NCBI GenBank assembly: GCA_937911505.1
Contig: CALEMF010000049.1
Span: 44,552 to 108,551 of the forward strand
Direction of reading: 5' to 3'
DNA: 64,000 nt
Source: an uncultured Cytophagales bacterium
Lineage (GTDB): Bacteria; Bacteroidota; Bacteroidia; Cytophagales; Thermonemataceae
Of this stretch, positions 53,684 to 63,152 are shown piece after piece; positions within the stretch are counted from its first letter, which is position 1, and each line of letters starts with the position of its first letter. The position numbers and the translations under genes are program-made. Below the pieces are notes generated by a model. It ran no database searches. It had not been told where the DNA came from and saw only the letters and a program-made list of their open reading frames with translations.

Positions 53684-53986
53684 ATGAAAGTATTTCAAGT
53701 GGCACAATACCAAATCGCCGATACCTTTACCATTACAGGTAGAGGGCTTGTACTGGCAGGGTTTATTTTAGATGGTGTCGTATCTGTCGGCAACTACGTT
53801 GCCTTCTCTGCTTTTGGTAAGGTTTTCAAAAGAAAAATTATAGGCGTAGAAGGGCTTACTTCATCGCAGCTCTCTGAGATAAACATAGGTCTTTTAATCA
53901 AGTGCCTTAACGAACAAGAGGTAGAAGCACTAAGCAACTGGACTCCCCCAAACACGATCGCCACTATTTACCAACAAAACAACTGA
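53684..53986 (+). CDS. Stand-alone EF-Tu domain 2-like beta-barrel protein
   Basis: 100 aa. The order IADTFTITGRGLVLAGFILDGVVSVGNYV, KVFKRKIIGVEG and EINIGLLIKC aligns well with the second domain (beta barrel) of translation GTPases such as EF-Tu, where the G-R-G-x-V-x-x-G-x-I-x-x-G-x-I-x-V-G-D pattern is typical. No G domain is present. It may bind RNA or a ribosomal partner, or be a decoy; function unknown. It stands alone between an orphan gene and the GlxA-type regulator. Confidence 0.6.
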   Translation: MKVFQVAQYQIADTFTITGRGLVLAGFILDGVVSVGNYVAFSAFGKVFKRKIIGVEGLTSSQLSEINIGLLIKCLNEQEVEALSNWTPPNTIATIYQQNN

Positions 53987-54126
53987 TAAAAGAGACGATC
54001 GATACGGCGTTCACAAGCTTCCTACCTAAAATAATAGTTAAAATTGCACAACTTTATCAAATACATAGAAGTATCTACCGTTATATAAGGAGCACAACTA
54101 TTGAGTGTAATAGTCAAGACAACCTT

Positions 54127-55071
54127 ATGGATGCTGAACAAAAGTCGAACAGTCAAATTGTATTTATAGTACCTCCAAAAGTACATCTCTTAGATTTAAG
54201 TGGTCCTGCACACGTTTTTTATGAAGCAAAAGAAGCAGGCGCCCCTTTAGAAGTTATTTTTGCAAGCTTTAGTAATGAAGAGAACATAGAAAGCAGTGCT
54301 AACTTATTTTTTTCTAAGCTCATTTCAGTAGATGCATTGCGTTTAAGTACCAACGATTTTGTTTTTGTGCCCGGTAGTGAAGACATCTTGGGCGTTATTA
54401 AAGACAATCAACACTTTTCAAAGTATCTACAAAAATGGCACAAGCAGCGTATAAACCTATGCTCTATTTGTGTTGGTATATTTTGGCTAGCTGAGGCAGG
54501 ACTAATCGAGGGAAAAAAAAGTACCACCCATTGGAAATACCTTGATCTGCTAGAAAAGCGCTATCCAGCTACACTCGTGCAGAAGGACAATCTTTTTGTA
54601 ATTGACGACAACCTCTATATGAGTGCAGGCGTCTCTTCAGGCATTGACCTTTCCCTACAAATATTAGAGAACCTATACGGCTATCACTTGACACTTCAAG
54701 TCTCAAAAGAAATTGTCTACTATTTTAGAAGGGCAGGCGGCGACCCTCAACTGAGCAACTACTTGAAGTACCGCAACCATATTGATAGCAGCATTCATAA
54801 AGTGCAAGATTACATTATGAATAACCTGAATAAAAGATTTACGCTTGATGACATAGCAGAAGAAGTCAATATGAGCAAGAGAAACCTATCAAGAAAGTTT
54901 AAAAATACGACTCAACTCACCATAGGCGCTTACATTGATTTGATAAGAGTAGAAAGAGCCAAGCACCTGCTAGACAAAGGTAATAAGATGGAAACTGTAG
55001 CGCGAGAGTGTGGTCTAAGAAGCACCAATCAGCTAAGAGCCCTACTAAAGAAGCTTTCAATTCATCCTTGA
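54127..55071 (+). CDS. GlxA-family transcriptional regulator (DJ-1/PfpI plus AraC)
   Basis: 314 aa. N-terminal DJ-1/PfpI amidotransferase-like domain: VFIVPPKVHLLDLSGPAHVF, FVFVPGSEDI and INLCSICVGIFWLAEAGLIEGKKSTTHW, where the nucleophile-elbow Cys is in SICVG. C-terminal AraC DNA-binding domain: RFTLDDIAEEVNMSKRNLSRKF and METVARECGLRSTNQLRALLKK. The N domain senses a metabolite; target unknown. It stands alone, so the target is not adjacent. Confidence 0.88.
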   Translation: MDAEQKSNSQIVFIVPPKVHLLDLSGPAHVFYEAKEAGAPLEVIFASFSNEENIESSANLFFSKLISVDALRLSTNDFVFVPGSEDILGVIKDNQHFSKYLQKWHKQRINLCSICVGIFWLAEAGLIEGKKSTTHWKYLDLLEKRYPATLVQKDNLFVIDDNLYMSAGVSSGIDLSLQILENLYGYHLTLQVSKEIVYYFRRAGGDPQLSNYLKYRNHIDSSIHKVQDYIMNNLNKRFTLDDIAEEVNMSKRNLSRKFKNTTQLTIGAYIDLIRVERAKHLLDKGNKMETVARECGLRSTNQLRALLKKLSIHP

Positions 55072-55165
55072 AATGACTTCATTCTGCGCTACTTTGTCCT
55101 TTTCAGTTATAGTTATTTAACCTAAGTTTGTTCTATATATTCATATAAAAAAGGCTAACCATAAG

Positions 55166-56848
55166 ATGAAAAATTTACTTTATTTACTTTTCTCCCTTTT
55201 TATTATTTCCTGTAGTACTGACCAACCTTCTGTGAGTGTTACAGCCCATTCTCTTCAAGCACCTCCATTAGGAATATCCTTCAGTAACTTCTCAGAGGTA
55301 GCAATTAAGAAGCAAATAAATCCAAGTAAGCAAAATGCAAGTGCTCATACTATAAAGGGAATAAAAGTCAGAACCTTTCCTGATAGAAAAGCCAAAGACA
55401 TACAAAGTATAAACCTAAACTTGATCCAACCCAAGCTACTAAAGCGTGATAGCCTCCTGAACGATATTGACCTTCTAGAGCAGGCACTTACCAAACTTCA
55501 TCCGGGTATCTATCGCTATAATACGCCAGCACAGGTTAAAGTATTATTTAAAGATTTTAGGGAGCAGCTACCTAAAAGTATCACAGAGACCGAATTTATG
55601 AAGCGTCTCGCGCAACTTATAGTAAATGTACGTTGTGGTCATACTTATGTCAACCCGTGGAATATGGACGCGGCGTTACGCAAAAGACTATATGGCAATC
55701 AACAGTATTTCCCTATTGGTTTTACTGTAGTAAACGGTCGCTTCTTCACTACAGAAAATGCGTCAGAAAACGCAGCTATTAAAAGAGGAGCAGAAATTCT
55801 TAGTATCAATCAAATTCCCATTAGCAACATCTACGATAACTTAAAAACCATTGCAAAAAGCGACGGTAACAACTTCAACCCTACGGACTACTATCTGTCA
55901 CTCAGCCATTACGAAGCACGCTACTGGAATGCCTTTGACGTATATTTCCCTTTATTTTTCCCACTGAAAAGTACTAACTATACCTTCTCCTACCGAAATC
56001 CAGACGATAACACTACCAAGCATATTACCGTAAAAGCACTCACCAAAAAGCAGCGGGCGGATGCTATGAAAGCAAAGTATGGGGAAGCCATTTTAGAAAA
56101 ATCGGGTTGGAAAATAAATATCATCAACGATGATCTAGCCGTAATCAAGCTAGGTACTTTTGCCACTTGGAATTGGAAGGATTTTGATCACGAGCAATGG
56201 TATGCTAAGGCGTTTAAACAATTAGATAGTCTACACATACCCAACTTAGCGATTGATATTCGTGGTAATGGTGGTGGACTCAGCGAACCAAAAAATGAAC
56301 TGATTTGCTACCTTATTTCTAAAGAGCTCAAATGTAAGGACCAAGGGAAAGTTTTAATTAAAACTACAAAGCTCGATAAAAGCCTACTGCCCTATATCGA
56401 AACTTGGGCTAAACCCCTCATTGCTGGACTACCAGAAGAAATGTATCGTAAAATCGACGAGGAGCATTACCAGCTTCTTGAACCATCAAACTGTGTTGAT
56501 ATTCTACCCAAGGCAACTCCATACAAAGGAAAGGTCTTTATCTTAGGTGATGCAAGTAATGTTTCAGCCACCTTTACCCTTTTAGACCAAGCCAAAACCC
56601 ACCACTTTGCTACCTTCGTTGGTCAGCCTTCTGGTGGCAACAAGCAAGGGATCAACGGTGGGGAATATGCCTTCTTTCAAATGCCATACAGTAAAATGGA
56701 AGTGGATATCCCATTAAAGTTTTTTGCACCAAACCAAGCTAGAAAGGATGAAGGCATATCACCAAAATACCTGATTAATGTTACCCAAGAGGATATCGCT
56801 ACAAATAGAGACCCTTATCTAGCCTTCATAAAAGAAATGATCAAATAG
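55166..56848 (+). CDS. S41 family peptidase lipoprotein
   Basis: 560 aa with lipobox (FIISCSTDQ). An N-terminal domain (about 80-180) precedes the S41 core: AVIKLGTFATWNW, IPNLAIDIRGNGGGLSE, KGKVFILGDASNVSATFTLLDQ with the catalytic Ser in VSATF, and FVGQPSGGNKQGINGG. The C-terminal EGISPKYLINVT is retained. An internal PDZ-like segment (GAEILSINQIPISNIYDNL, about 210) is visible. It is an extracytoplasmic protease; it resembles the 37424 and 60292 genes but is longer. Confidence 0.85.
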   Translation: MKNLLYLLFSLFIISCSTDQPSVSVTAHSLQAPPLGISFSNFSEVAIKKQINPSKQNASAHTIKGIKVRTFPDRKAKDIQSINLNLIQPKLLKRDSLLNDIDLLEQALTKLHPGIYRYNTPAQVKVLFKDFREQLPKSITETEFMKRLAQLIVNVRCGHTYVNPWNMDAALRKRLYGNQQYFPIGFTVVNGRFFTTENASENAAIKRGAEILSINQIPISNIYDNLKTIAKSDGNNFNPTDYYLSLSHYEARYWNAFDVYFPLFFPLKSTNYTFSYRNPDDNTTKHITVKALTKKQRADAMKAKYGEAILEKSGWKINIINDDLAVIKLGTFATWNWKDFDHEQWYAKAFKQLDSLHIPNLAIDIRGNGGGLSEPKNELICYLISKELKCKDQGKVLIKTTKLDKSLLPYIETWAKPLIAGLPEEMYRKIDEEHYQLLEPSNCVDILPKATPYKGKVFILGDASNVSATFTLLDQAKTHHFATFVGQPSGGNKQGINGGEYAFFQMPYSKMEVDIPLKFFAPNQARKDEGISPKYLINVTQEDIATNRDPYLAFIKEMIK

Positions 56849-56968
56849 TTATTCACGAACGTAAAGCGTATCAGTTAGGTAGGTGTAATACCTGCCGATA
56901 ATCGGCGGTGTATGACCAAAGGCAACTACCTGACCTTAGCTTGTATACGCTAATCTAGACCAATACAA

Positions 56969-58669
56969 ATGATTAAAAGAAAGTTTTTAGTAGCGATAAT
57001 GCTCCTACTGCTTATCGCTTGTACTAGGCACAAACCACTCTACAAATCAGACTTTCAGCAGGTAGATGAATTCCTAAATCAGTTTGAAGGCAAACGTCCC
57101 GGATACGCGCTAGGCATTATACAAAATGGTCAACTGACTTACGCCAAAGGCTACGGCCTAGCCAACCTAGACTATGGAATACCCCTATCAGATAGTTCTG
57201 CTTTCTACATCGGAAGTATGGCCAAACAGTTTACTGCTGCTGCACTGCTTATCTTAGAAGCGGAGGGTAAAATCGACTTCAACGATCCAGTAACAAAGCA
57301 CCTGCCTGACTTCCCAAAATACGACCAAGAGATCACCATCAGCCACCTTATCCATCATACAAGTGGAGTAAGAGAAACCAATTCGTTGCAACTCTTTCAG
57401 GGCATTGATAAAAAATTTGAAGAACCCTTCAGTACAGATGACTTACTTACTATCATATTCGCTCAGCAGCACCTTAATTTTCAGCCTGGGCAGGAGTACC
57501 GATACAGCAGTGGTGGCTACGCAGTCTTAGCCAAAATCGTAGAGCAAATAAGCGGACAGACCTTTAGGGAATTTGCCAAAACAAAAATATTTGAGCCTTT
57601 AGGTATGACAAGCACCCTAGTATGCGACAACCACAACGAAGTAATCCCAAATCGGGCGGTCAGTTATTGGCCAGTGGCTGAAAATACGTATGAGCGCAGA
57701 AGTCAGGTATTTGATGCTTATGGCGATGGCGGCATCATTACCACCGTAAAAGACTTAGCCAAGTGGGACCAAGCTTTTTACACGGATGAGCTAGGTATAC
57801 AAAATTTTGCGGATAAAATGTACCAAAAATCAACGCTCACCAATGGAGACACAATCGACTACGCAAGAGCCTTGAACGTTTGGGAGTACAAGGGGCAAAA
57901 AATTGTGCAGCACAACGGTGGTATGTTGGGCTTTAGGGTCGATATGGTTAGGTTTCCCACGCTCAAAACCTCCATTATTCTGTTAGGGAATTCGGCCTAC
58001 TTGAACCCGACTGGAGATGCACTCAAGATCGCCGAATTTTTATTAAAAGATGCCTTTGAAGAGGATACACCCTTAGATAGTTCAAAGGATGCTGCGCCTG
58101 TAAGTCTCTCCTCTAGCGTCCTTTCTCAGTTTTCAGGGTATTATTGGACAGACCAAACCAATTATTTCAGAAGAACCACCCTACAAAACGACAGCCTTTT
58201 TTTAGATAATGGTAATCTTGATGCTAAAGAATACTTAATGCCCGTATCAAAAAGCACGTTTGTCGTAAAGGGAAGTAATCCCACAACACACTTAGAATTC
58301 AATGCAAGCGAGTCTGACCTCATCATCCATTTTGGGAATCTGGAGCGTCGCTTTCGGAAGTTCGATCCTACCCCACCACAGCAGGTAAGTGAATTGAATC
58401 CCTATTTAGGTGTCTATACAAGTGATGAACTTGAAAGTACTTATACGATTTTTAAAGAAACTGATGTCGTTTTCTTGAAGATTAATAAAAACGAGCCAAG
58501 ACAAATCTTCCCCCTACCAACAGGCAGCGGAATGGTTTGGAACGGTGACAAAATGCTTTGGATAGGATTTGGAGAAATAAAGTTTGAAGTCGACGATAAT
58601 AATGTCGTCAAAGGGCTTACCATCGGAGATAGAAGAGTAAGTGGCGTAAAATTTAGAAAAAAACTATAA
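56969..58669 (+). CDS. Beta-lactamase-fold serine hydrolase lipoprotein
   Basis: 566 aa with lipobox (LLLIACTRH). Class C-like fold: SMAKQF (SxxK, nucleophile Ser near residue 82), YSSGGY (near residue 178, Y-x-S replaces YxN), HNG (near residue 314, in place of KTG), and GDGGIITTVKDLAKWD. The C-terminal 170 residues (from about 390) are a beta-rich domain like DUF3471, common in this hydrolase group. Peptidase or esterase function more likely than drug hydrolysis. It is followed by a MITE-like element. Confidence 0.86.
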   Translation: MIKRKFLVAIMLLLLIACTRHKPLYKSDFQQVDEFLNQFEGKRPGYALGIIQNGQLTYAKGYGLANLDYGIPLSDSSAFYIGSMAKQFTAAALLILEAEGKIDFNDPVTKHLPDFPKYDQEITISHLIHHTSGVRETNSLQLFQGIDKKFEEPFSTDDLLTIIFAQQHLNFQPGQEYRYSSGGYAVLAKIVEQISGQTFREFAKTKIFEPLGMTSTLVCDNHNEVIPNRAVSYWPVAENTYERRSQVFDAYGDGGIITTVKDLAKWDQAFYTDELGIQNFADKMYQKSTLTNGDTIDYARALNVWEYKGQKIVQHNGGMLGFRVDMVRFPTLKTSIILLGNSAYLNPTGDALKIAEFLLKDAFEEDTPLDSSKDAAPVSLSSSVLSQFSGYYWTDQTNYFRRTTLQNDSLFLDNGNLDAKEYLMPVSKSTFVVKGSNPTTHLEFNASESDLIIHFGNLERRFRKFDPTPPQQVSELNPYLGVYTSDELESTYTIFKETDVVFLKINKNEPRQIFPLPTGSGMVWNGDKMLWIGFGEIKFEVDDNNVVKGLTIGDRRVSGVKFRKKL

Positions 58670-58685
58670 GGCCTTCTACACAATA

Positions 58686-58946
58686 ACATGCTCTTAACTG
58701 TCTGTTTTAAGATCGATATACACGCGTCGGTCTGAAAATCCAGCGGGGAGGCGAGCTGGTTTGTGGGCGGAAGCTAACCAACGAAGGAGCTCGGCGCAGC
58801 TAACCGAGCCTGCGAGCTCGACGAAGTCAACCGACGCAGGAGCTCAGCGAAGCTAAAAAATGAACGAAAGGTAAATCGAGAGATAGTCAGTGAAGATTTC
58901 GCAAAATGCCAATTATACAAAATTTAATTCTTAAAAATTCTCTTAT
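58686..58946 (+). repeat. MITE-like element, copy D (with GAGCTC-type insert)
   Basis: About 260 bp; left end ATGCTCTTAACTGTCTGTTTTAAG, core CTGAAAATCCAGCGGGGAGGCG, and right end AAATTTAATTCTTAAAAATTCTC. It carries an insert of alternating AACGAAGGAGCTCGGCGCAG and CGAGCTCGACGAAGTCAACC units, then AATGAACGAAAGGTAAATCG. It fills most of a 314-bp gene-free stretch between the hydrolase genes. Confidence 0.75.
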
Positions 58947-58983
58947 ACTGATCATTATACACAAGTAAAACAATCATAAATCA

Positions 58984-59934
58984 ATGAAAATAGAAACGCT
59001 AATTTTATTCATTTCAGTACTATTCCTTGCTTGCGCTGGTAACAAGAAGAGATACAACTCAGCAGCTCACCTAACCTCACCGATACAATTCCGCCAAGGA
59101 TCAGGAAAATTCACGGTGGAGGGAGGTTTTCAAAAAGAAGATAGCATCATCATACATTACTATAAACCAAAAAAATTCAACAAGTCATCCAGTGTCATAT
59201 ACGTGATTCCAGGAGGGGGTCGGAATGGAGATGACTACAGAGATGCCTGGATCGAAAAAGCTGAGAAATATAATGTGCTGGTGTTATCCCCTGAGTATAA
59301 TGAAAAATATTACCCAGCATTTTGGAATTACAACTTGGCAGGAATGTATAAAGATGTAAAAATCAATAAAGAAAAAACAGCAATTGAACATTTTAGGATA
59401 AGCAACAACCCTGACGAATGGATATACCAAGATTTTGACAGATTTTTTGACATGGCTAAAGAAGCACTCAATTTAAAAACAGATACTTATGATATGTTTG
59501 GGCATTCCGCTGGAGGTCAACTATTGCATAGATTAGCAATTTTCCATCCAAATAACAAAGCAAATAGAATTTTAGCGGCTAATGCTGGTTGGTATACTTT
59601 ACCTACCGATTTGGAAGACTTCCCCTATGGTCTAAAAGGAACTATTCAAACAGCAGCGAAAGTTGATTACAGTTCTGATTTGGTTGTTTTTTTAGGAGAA
59701 AAAGACGATGCTAACGAAAAAAGAGGAAGTTTAAGACGTTCCCTCGAAGCAGACAAACAAGGTTTACACAGATTGTCAAGAGGCAACTATTTTTTCAATA
59801 CTTCAAGAGAAATCGCCTCCAACCTTAATACAACCTTCTGTTGGAAAATTGAAATCGTAAATGGTGTTGGTCACGATTATAAAAAAATGGGAGAAGCAGC
59901 GGCTGACTATTTGTATAAAACGAAAGAGAAATGA
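58984..59934 (+). CDS. Alpha/beta-hydrolase lipoprotein
   Basis: 316 aa with lipobox (LFLACAGN). Alpha/beta-hydrolase pattern: VIYVIPGGGRNGDDY (oxyanion-side loop), FGHSAGGQLLHR with the nucleophile Ser, VVFLGEKDDANEKRG (acid side) and NGVGHDYKKMG with the catalytic His. Resembles poly(3-hydroxybutyrate)-depolymerase-like esterases; substrate unknown. It overlaps the following gene by 4 bp (ATGA), so the pair is translationally coupled. Confidence 0.83.
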   Translation: MKIETLILFISVLFLACAGNKKRYNSAAHLTSPIQFRQGSGKFTVEGGFQKEDSIIIHYYKPKKFNKSSSVIYVIPGGGRNGDDYRDAWIEKAEKYNVLVLSPEYNEKYYPAFWNYNLAGMYKDVKINKEKTAIEHFRISNNPDEWIYQDFDRFFDMAKEALNLKTDTYDMFGHSAGGQLLHRLAIFHPNNKANRILAANAGWYTLPTDLEDFPYGLKGTIQTAAKVDYSSDLVVFLGEKDDANEKRGSLRRSLEADKQGLHRLSRGNYFFNTSREIASNLNTTFCWKIEIVNGVGHDYKKMGEAAADYLYKTKEK

Positions 59935-60290
59935 AAATTTACCTTGTTCAAACAGCCTCTATAAAAGGTAACGAAACACTACAAAGGGAGCATTTTGTAA
60001 GCGCAAAAGAAAGCAATGCTAATGGAGACATCGCAAGTGTTGCCAAACCAGACAGAGGAACCAACAAAGCCTACCTACACTTTTCATCAATCGCTAAAGA
60101 GTTTGAAACACCCATTCTGATGGTTAATTCAGTGGGGTGGTGTGATAACTTCCTAAGCAATGGGTTAAGCACCTTTTGGGACGAAAAAGGAACACTGGTC
60201 GGCCAGCTTGATGAAAAAAGCAAGGGCTTTTATGATACGATACCGTACGCAATGAAACCAACACTTACCTGTATTAAAACGAACTCATAA
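59931..60290 (+). pseudogene. Carbon-nitrogen hydrolase remnant lacking the catalytic core
   Basis: 119 aa. Residues 1-22 (MKIYLVQTASIKGN) fit the very start of a nitrilase-type protein, and residues from about 30 on (IASVAKPDRGTNKAYLHFSSIAKEFETPILMVNSVGWCDNFLSNG, seen in parts: PILMVNSVG, then GTLVGQLDE) fit the C-terminal quarter. The middle, with the catalytic Glu, Lys and Cys, is absent, as if some 130 codons were deleted in frame. It still has an open reading frame and is coupled to the hydrolase gene by a 4-bp overlap, so it could be a domesticated fragment. Confidence 0.6.
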
Positions 60291-60291
60291 A

Positions 60292-61674
60292 ATGATTAAA
60301 AGAGATTTTCTAGTATTTCTAAGTCTTCTAACCATGTTGCTAGGATGCCATCGCGCCATTTCTCAACAGTACGTATGTCTTCCTTGTAAACAACCTTGCG
60401 ACTTAGCAGTCCTCAGCCGTGGTGGGCCTTGTCCTACTTGTCGTATGGCGCTAGTCGAAAAAGGAACCTACAACAAGACACTTACAAAAAAGCAACTCAC
60501 AGAAGACTTTACTATTTTGGTAAACACCTTGCAAAATAACCATCCGGGCATTTACGATTACCAAAGCAAAAGTGATTTTGAGCAGACAATCCAATCGCTT
60601 GAAAAAGAGCTTTCCTCAGCACAGTATGTTTTGGATGAATACAAGATCGTTAGTAAGTTGATTGCTGCTGTAGGAGATGCACACACTTACGTCATGAATC
60701 CCTACTATCAAAATATTTTACAAGAAGAGCTGCTGTTTCCTGTTATCCCAAAAATCGACCAAAACCAAATAACGATGCAAGGAGAAAGATTAAAGTCGAT
60801 CAATGGGTATACAGAAGAAGAAATACTAGAACGTTTGCAGCGCTTCGCCAGTAGTGATGGACATACAGTCCCTTACAAGAATACTTTCATAGAGATGGAG
60901 TTTCCCCTAAAGTACTTCACATTTCTAGACGACTCCTCCACTTTTGAGGTGGTCTTCAAAAATGGTACAAAGAAAACTTGGGAAGGCAAGTCTTACTTCC
61001 AAAGTGGCTTGAGATCTACCGCCTCGAAGCCCTCTTTCCGTATTGAAGGTAAAACGGCTATCCTCAAGATACCTTCTTGGGAAGATAAAACCGCTTCCTC
61101 TTTCAATAATGACCTTGCGGCGATGGCGCAGCAGGCTACACTTGGAAAATTTATCAAAGCATCACTAGAGAAAGCCATTAAAGCCCAAACCTCTCATTTG
61201 ATCATCGACTTAACGGGCAACAAGGGTGGGAAAAGCGGGCCGGCTGCTCTTCTCTTAAGTTACCTGATTGATGAACCTTTTAAATACTACAGCGAAATAA
61301 GCATTGCGTCCGATAGCTTTCCAACCAAGCAGTACATTACCAATAAGGCGCTCGTAGACTTTTACGAATCAAAAGACGCTAAGAATTTGATTAATGAAGT
61401 AGACGGACGATTCTTCTTTAAAAAGGATCTCTTGCCTACTATTACACCAAACCCCAACCCATTCAATGGAACCGTTGAAGTACGTGTTGACAAGTATTCC
61501 CTTTCGGTAAGCACCGATGTGGTGGCGACTTTGAAAAAAAATCGTGAAGTAAAAATCACTGGAGATGAAATAGGAGGTAGTTTAGCGCATTACTGCGCAG
61601 GAAATTACCTGAACCTTCAATTGCCGAATTCAGGAATAGAAGTAAACATACCGCTACAAAGATTGAAATACTAA
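60292..61674 (+). CDS. S41 family peptidase with N-terminal Cys-rich segment
   Basis: 460 aa. Signal peptide and lipobox-like start (LLGCHRAIS). A Cys segment YVCLPCKQPCDL...GPCPTCRM (five Cys near residues 28-50) resembles a short heavy-metal-binding or zinc-ribbon domain. S41 core follows: AILKIPSWED, LIIDLTGNKGGKS, KYSLSVSTDVVATL (catalytic Ser) and ITGDEIGGSLAHYC. The protein ends at IPLQRLKY without the usual GIxPD tail, so it is probably C-terminally shortened. It begins 1 bp after the nitrilase-remnant stop. Confidence 0.78.
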   Translation: MIKRDFLVFLSLLTMLLGCHRAISQQYVCLPCKQPCDLAVLSRGGPCPTCRMALVEKGTYNKTLTKKQLTEDFTILVNTLQNNHPGIYDYQSKSDFEQTIQSLEKELSSAQYVLDEYKIVSKLIAAVGDAHTYVMNPYYQNILQEELLFPVIPKIDQNQITMQGERLKSINGYTEEEILERLQRFASSDGHTVPYKNTFIEMEFPLKYFTFLDDSSTFEVVFKNGTKKTWEGKSYFQSGLRSTASKPSFRIEGKTAILKIPSWEDKTASSFNNDLAAMAQQATLGKFIKASLEKAIKAQTSHLIIDLTGNKGGKSGPAALLLSYLIDEPFKYYSEISIASDSFPTKQYITNKALVDFYESKDAKNLINEVDGRFFFKKDLLPTITPNPNPFNGTVEVRVDKYSLSVSTDVVATLKKNREVKITGDEIGGSLAHYCAGNYLNLQLPNSGIEVNIPLQRLKY

Positions 61675-61762
61675 AAACCACTTTGAATAAATACCCTGAA
61701 TTCAGGGTGTCTACTCTCTCTTCCAACCTTTATTTTTGAAATAATCACTTTCATAAAATAAA

Positions 61763-62959
61763 ATGGATAAAGATAACGAAAGGCCGGCTACGGTACCTAA
61801 AGAAGCGGTTTGGAATGCTTCTCAAAACGAATGGGAGCTTGGCGAAAAAAATGAACAAGGCCAATACATAGGCGAATGGAAGTGGTGGCTTGCACCCAAT
61901 GGGTATTTATGCTGCCACACCTTCTTTGACGATCACGGAAATATACTAAGTTTTAAGCGGTTTCATCCCAATGGTGAAATCTCTAGGTATGGTACTTATG
62001 AGAATGGTCAGCAAATAGAAGATGTTTATTTAAAATCTTCTGAACCTACCACTGAGGTTTTTGTTTATGGCAATACTGATGATAAAGTATTTAAAGCCGT
62101 CAAAAGACCTGGTGTACCTGTATCTTTTGACTATTTTGACAAAGACGGCAATCACCTCAATCCCACCATAGAAAAGAAAAGCCTCGTTGATGATCACGTA
62201 ACGATTGCCACAGAAGAAGAGATTGCACCTATTAAAGAAGCTATTTACAAGCAAGGAAGAAGTCATCAAAAAAAAGAATTTGGTCAGGAGTTTTATCTTG
62301 AGGTTATATTACCCAAAATAAGAGAGCAAGATCAGCGTATGTTCGACCACATCGCTGGAGATACAGTAACGAACCAAAGAGATTTCGTATATGTAGAAGG
62401 TGACTTACATCTTAGTAATCTACACTGTTTGGCGCAAATGAAAATAGGCGTGCTCGTCATCAACGGAAACTTAACGGTAGATAAAACTCTATACCTTACC
62501 GACGACTTGATGGAGTTATTGGTAGTAACAGGTAATGTTACTGCTAAGAATGTCCTTATAAGTGGCTTCTTATTCGTCTATAAAGACTTGACCGTAAAAA
62601 ACTGTTTGCTAGGAGATTACAATCACGGTTCTGCCGTAATCGAAGGCAATCTTACCGCAAAATTCTTTCATCCTGAAGAGTATTTCTTTGAAGCGAATGG
62701 CAATATCAACTTTACCTATGCCTTTGGTAATCCTTGGCGACTCAATCAAAATGCCAACCCAGAAGCATTTAATTGGAATGAACGTAAACTTTCAGAGTTT
62801 ATAGTGCTTCTACACGAGAACATCCACGAAGCGGCAAGTTTCGAAGAAAACCCTAGCTTGCTAGACACTGAATGTCGGGAAGAATATTTATTTGAATACA
62901 TCGACGGATATGAGCTTATTACTTATCTATTGCTTGATAAACCATTCTTCAAGGAATAA
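61763..62959 (+). CDS. YwqK/MORN-like plus polymer-forming beta-helix protein
   Basis: 398 aa, cytosolic. Residues about 15-75 are MORN/YwqK-type repeats (GQYIGEWKWWLAPNG, then SFKRFHPNGEISRYGTYENGQ). Residues 205-315 are a right-handed-beta-helix segment: FVYVEGDLHLSNLH, LVINGNLTVDKTLYL, LLVVTGNVTAKNVLI and AVIEGNLTAKFF, typical of bactofilin-like or polymer-forming proteins. The combination is unusual. The next gene is a shorter relative without the MORN part. YwqK proteins are sometimes called antitoxins, but no toxin is adjacent. Confidence 0.66.
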   Translation: MDKDNERPATVPKEAVWNASQNEWELGEKNEQGQYIGEWKWWLAPNGYLCCHTFFDDHGNILSFKRFHPNGEISRYGTYENGQQIEDVYLKSSEPTTEVFVYGNTDDKVFKAVKRPGVPVSFDYFDKDGNHLNPTIEKKSLVDDHVTIATEEEIAPIKEAIYKQGRSHQKKEFGQEFYLEVILPKIREQDQRMFDHIAGDTVTNQRDFVYVEGDLHLSNLHCLAQMKIGVLVINGNLTVDKTLYLTDDLMELLVVTGNVTAKNVLISGFLFVYKDLTVKNCLLGDYNHGSAVIEGNLTAKFFHPEEYFFEANGNINFTYAFGNPWRLNQNANPEAFNWNERKLSEFIVLLHENIHEAASFEENPSLLDTECREEYLFEYIDGYELITYLLLDKPFFKE

Positions 62960-63152
62960 TGGCTTTCTTAGCGCAAATATCGATATTGAGTGTGCAATAG
63001 CATTATTCAACCTTACTCGCCTATTTAATACTTAACCTAATTAAATCTAATACCTTTGTTTATTTTGAAGACAGTCTTGGATAAAAGAAGGATTAAAAAG
63101 CCCTGCGAAACCATTATCAATCATTCATTACTATAAAAACGCGCATAAAAGA

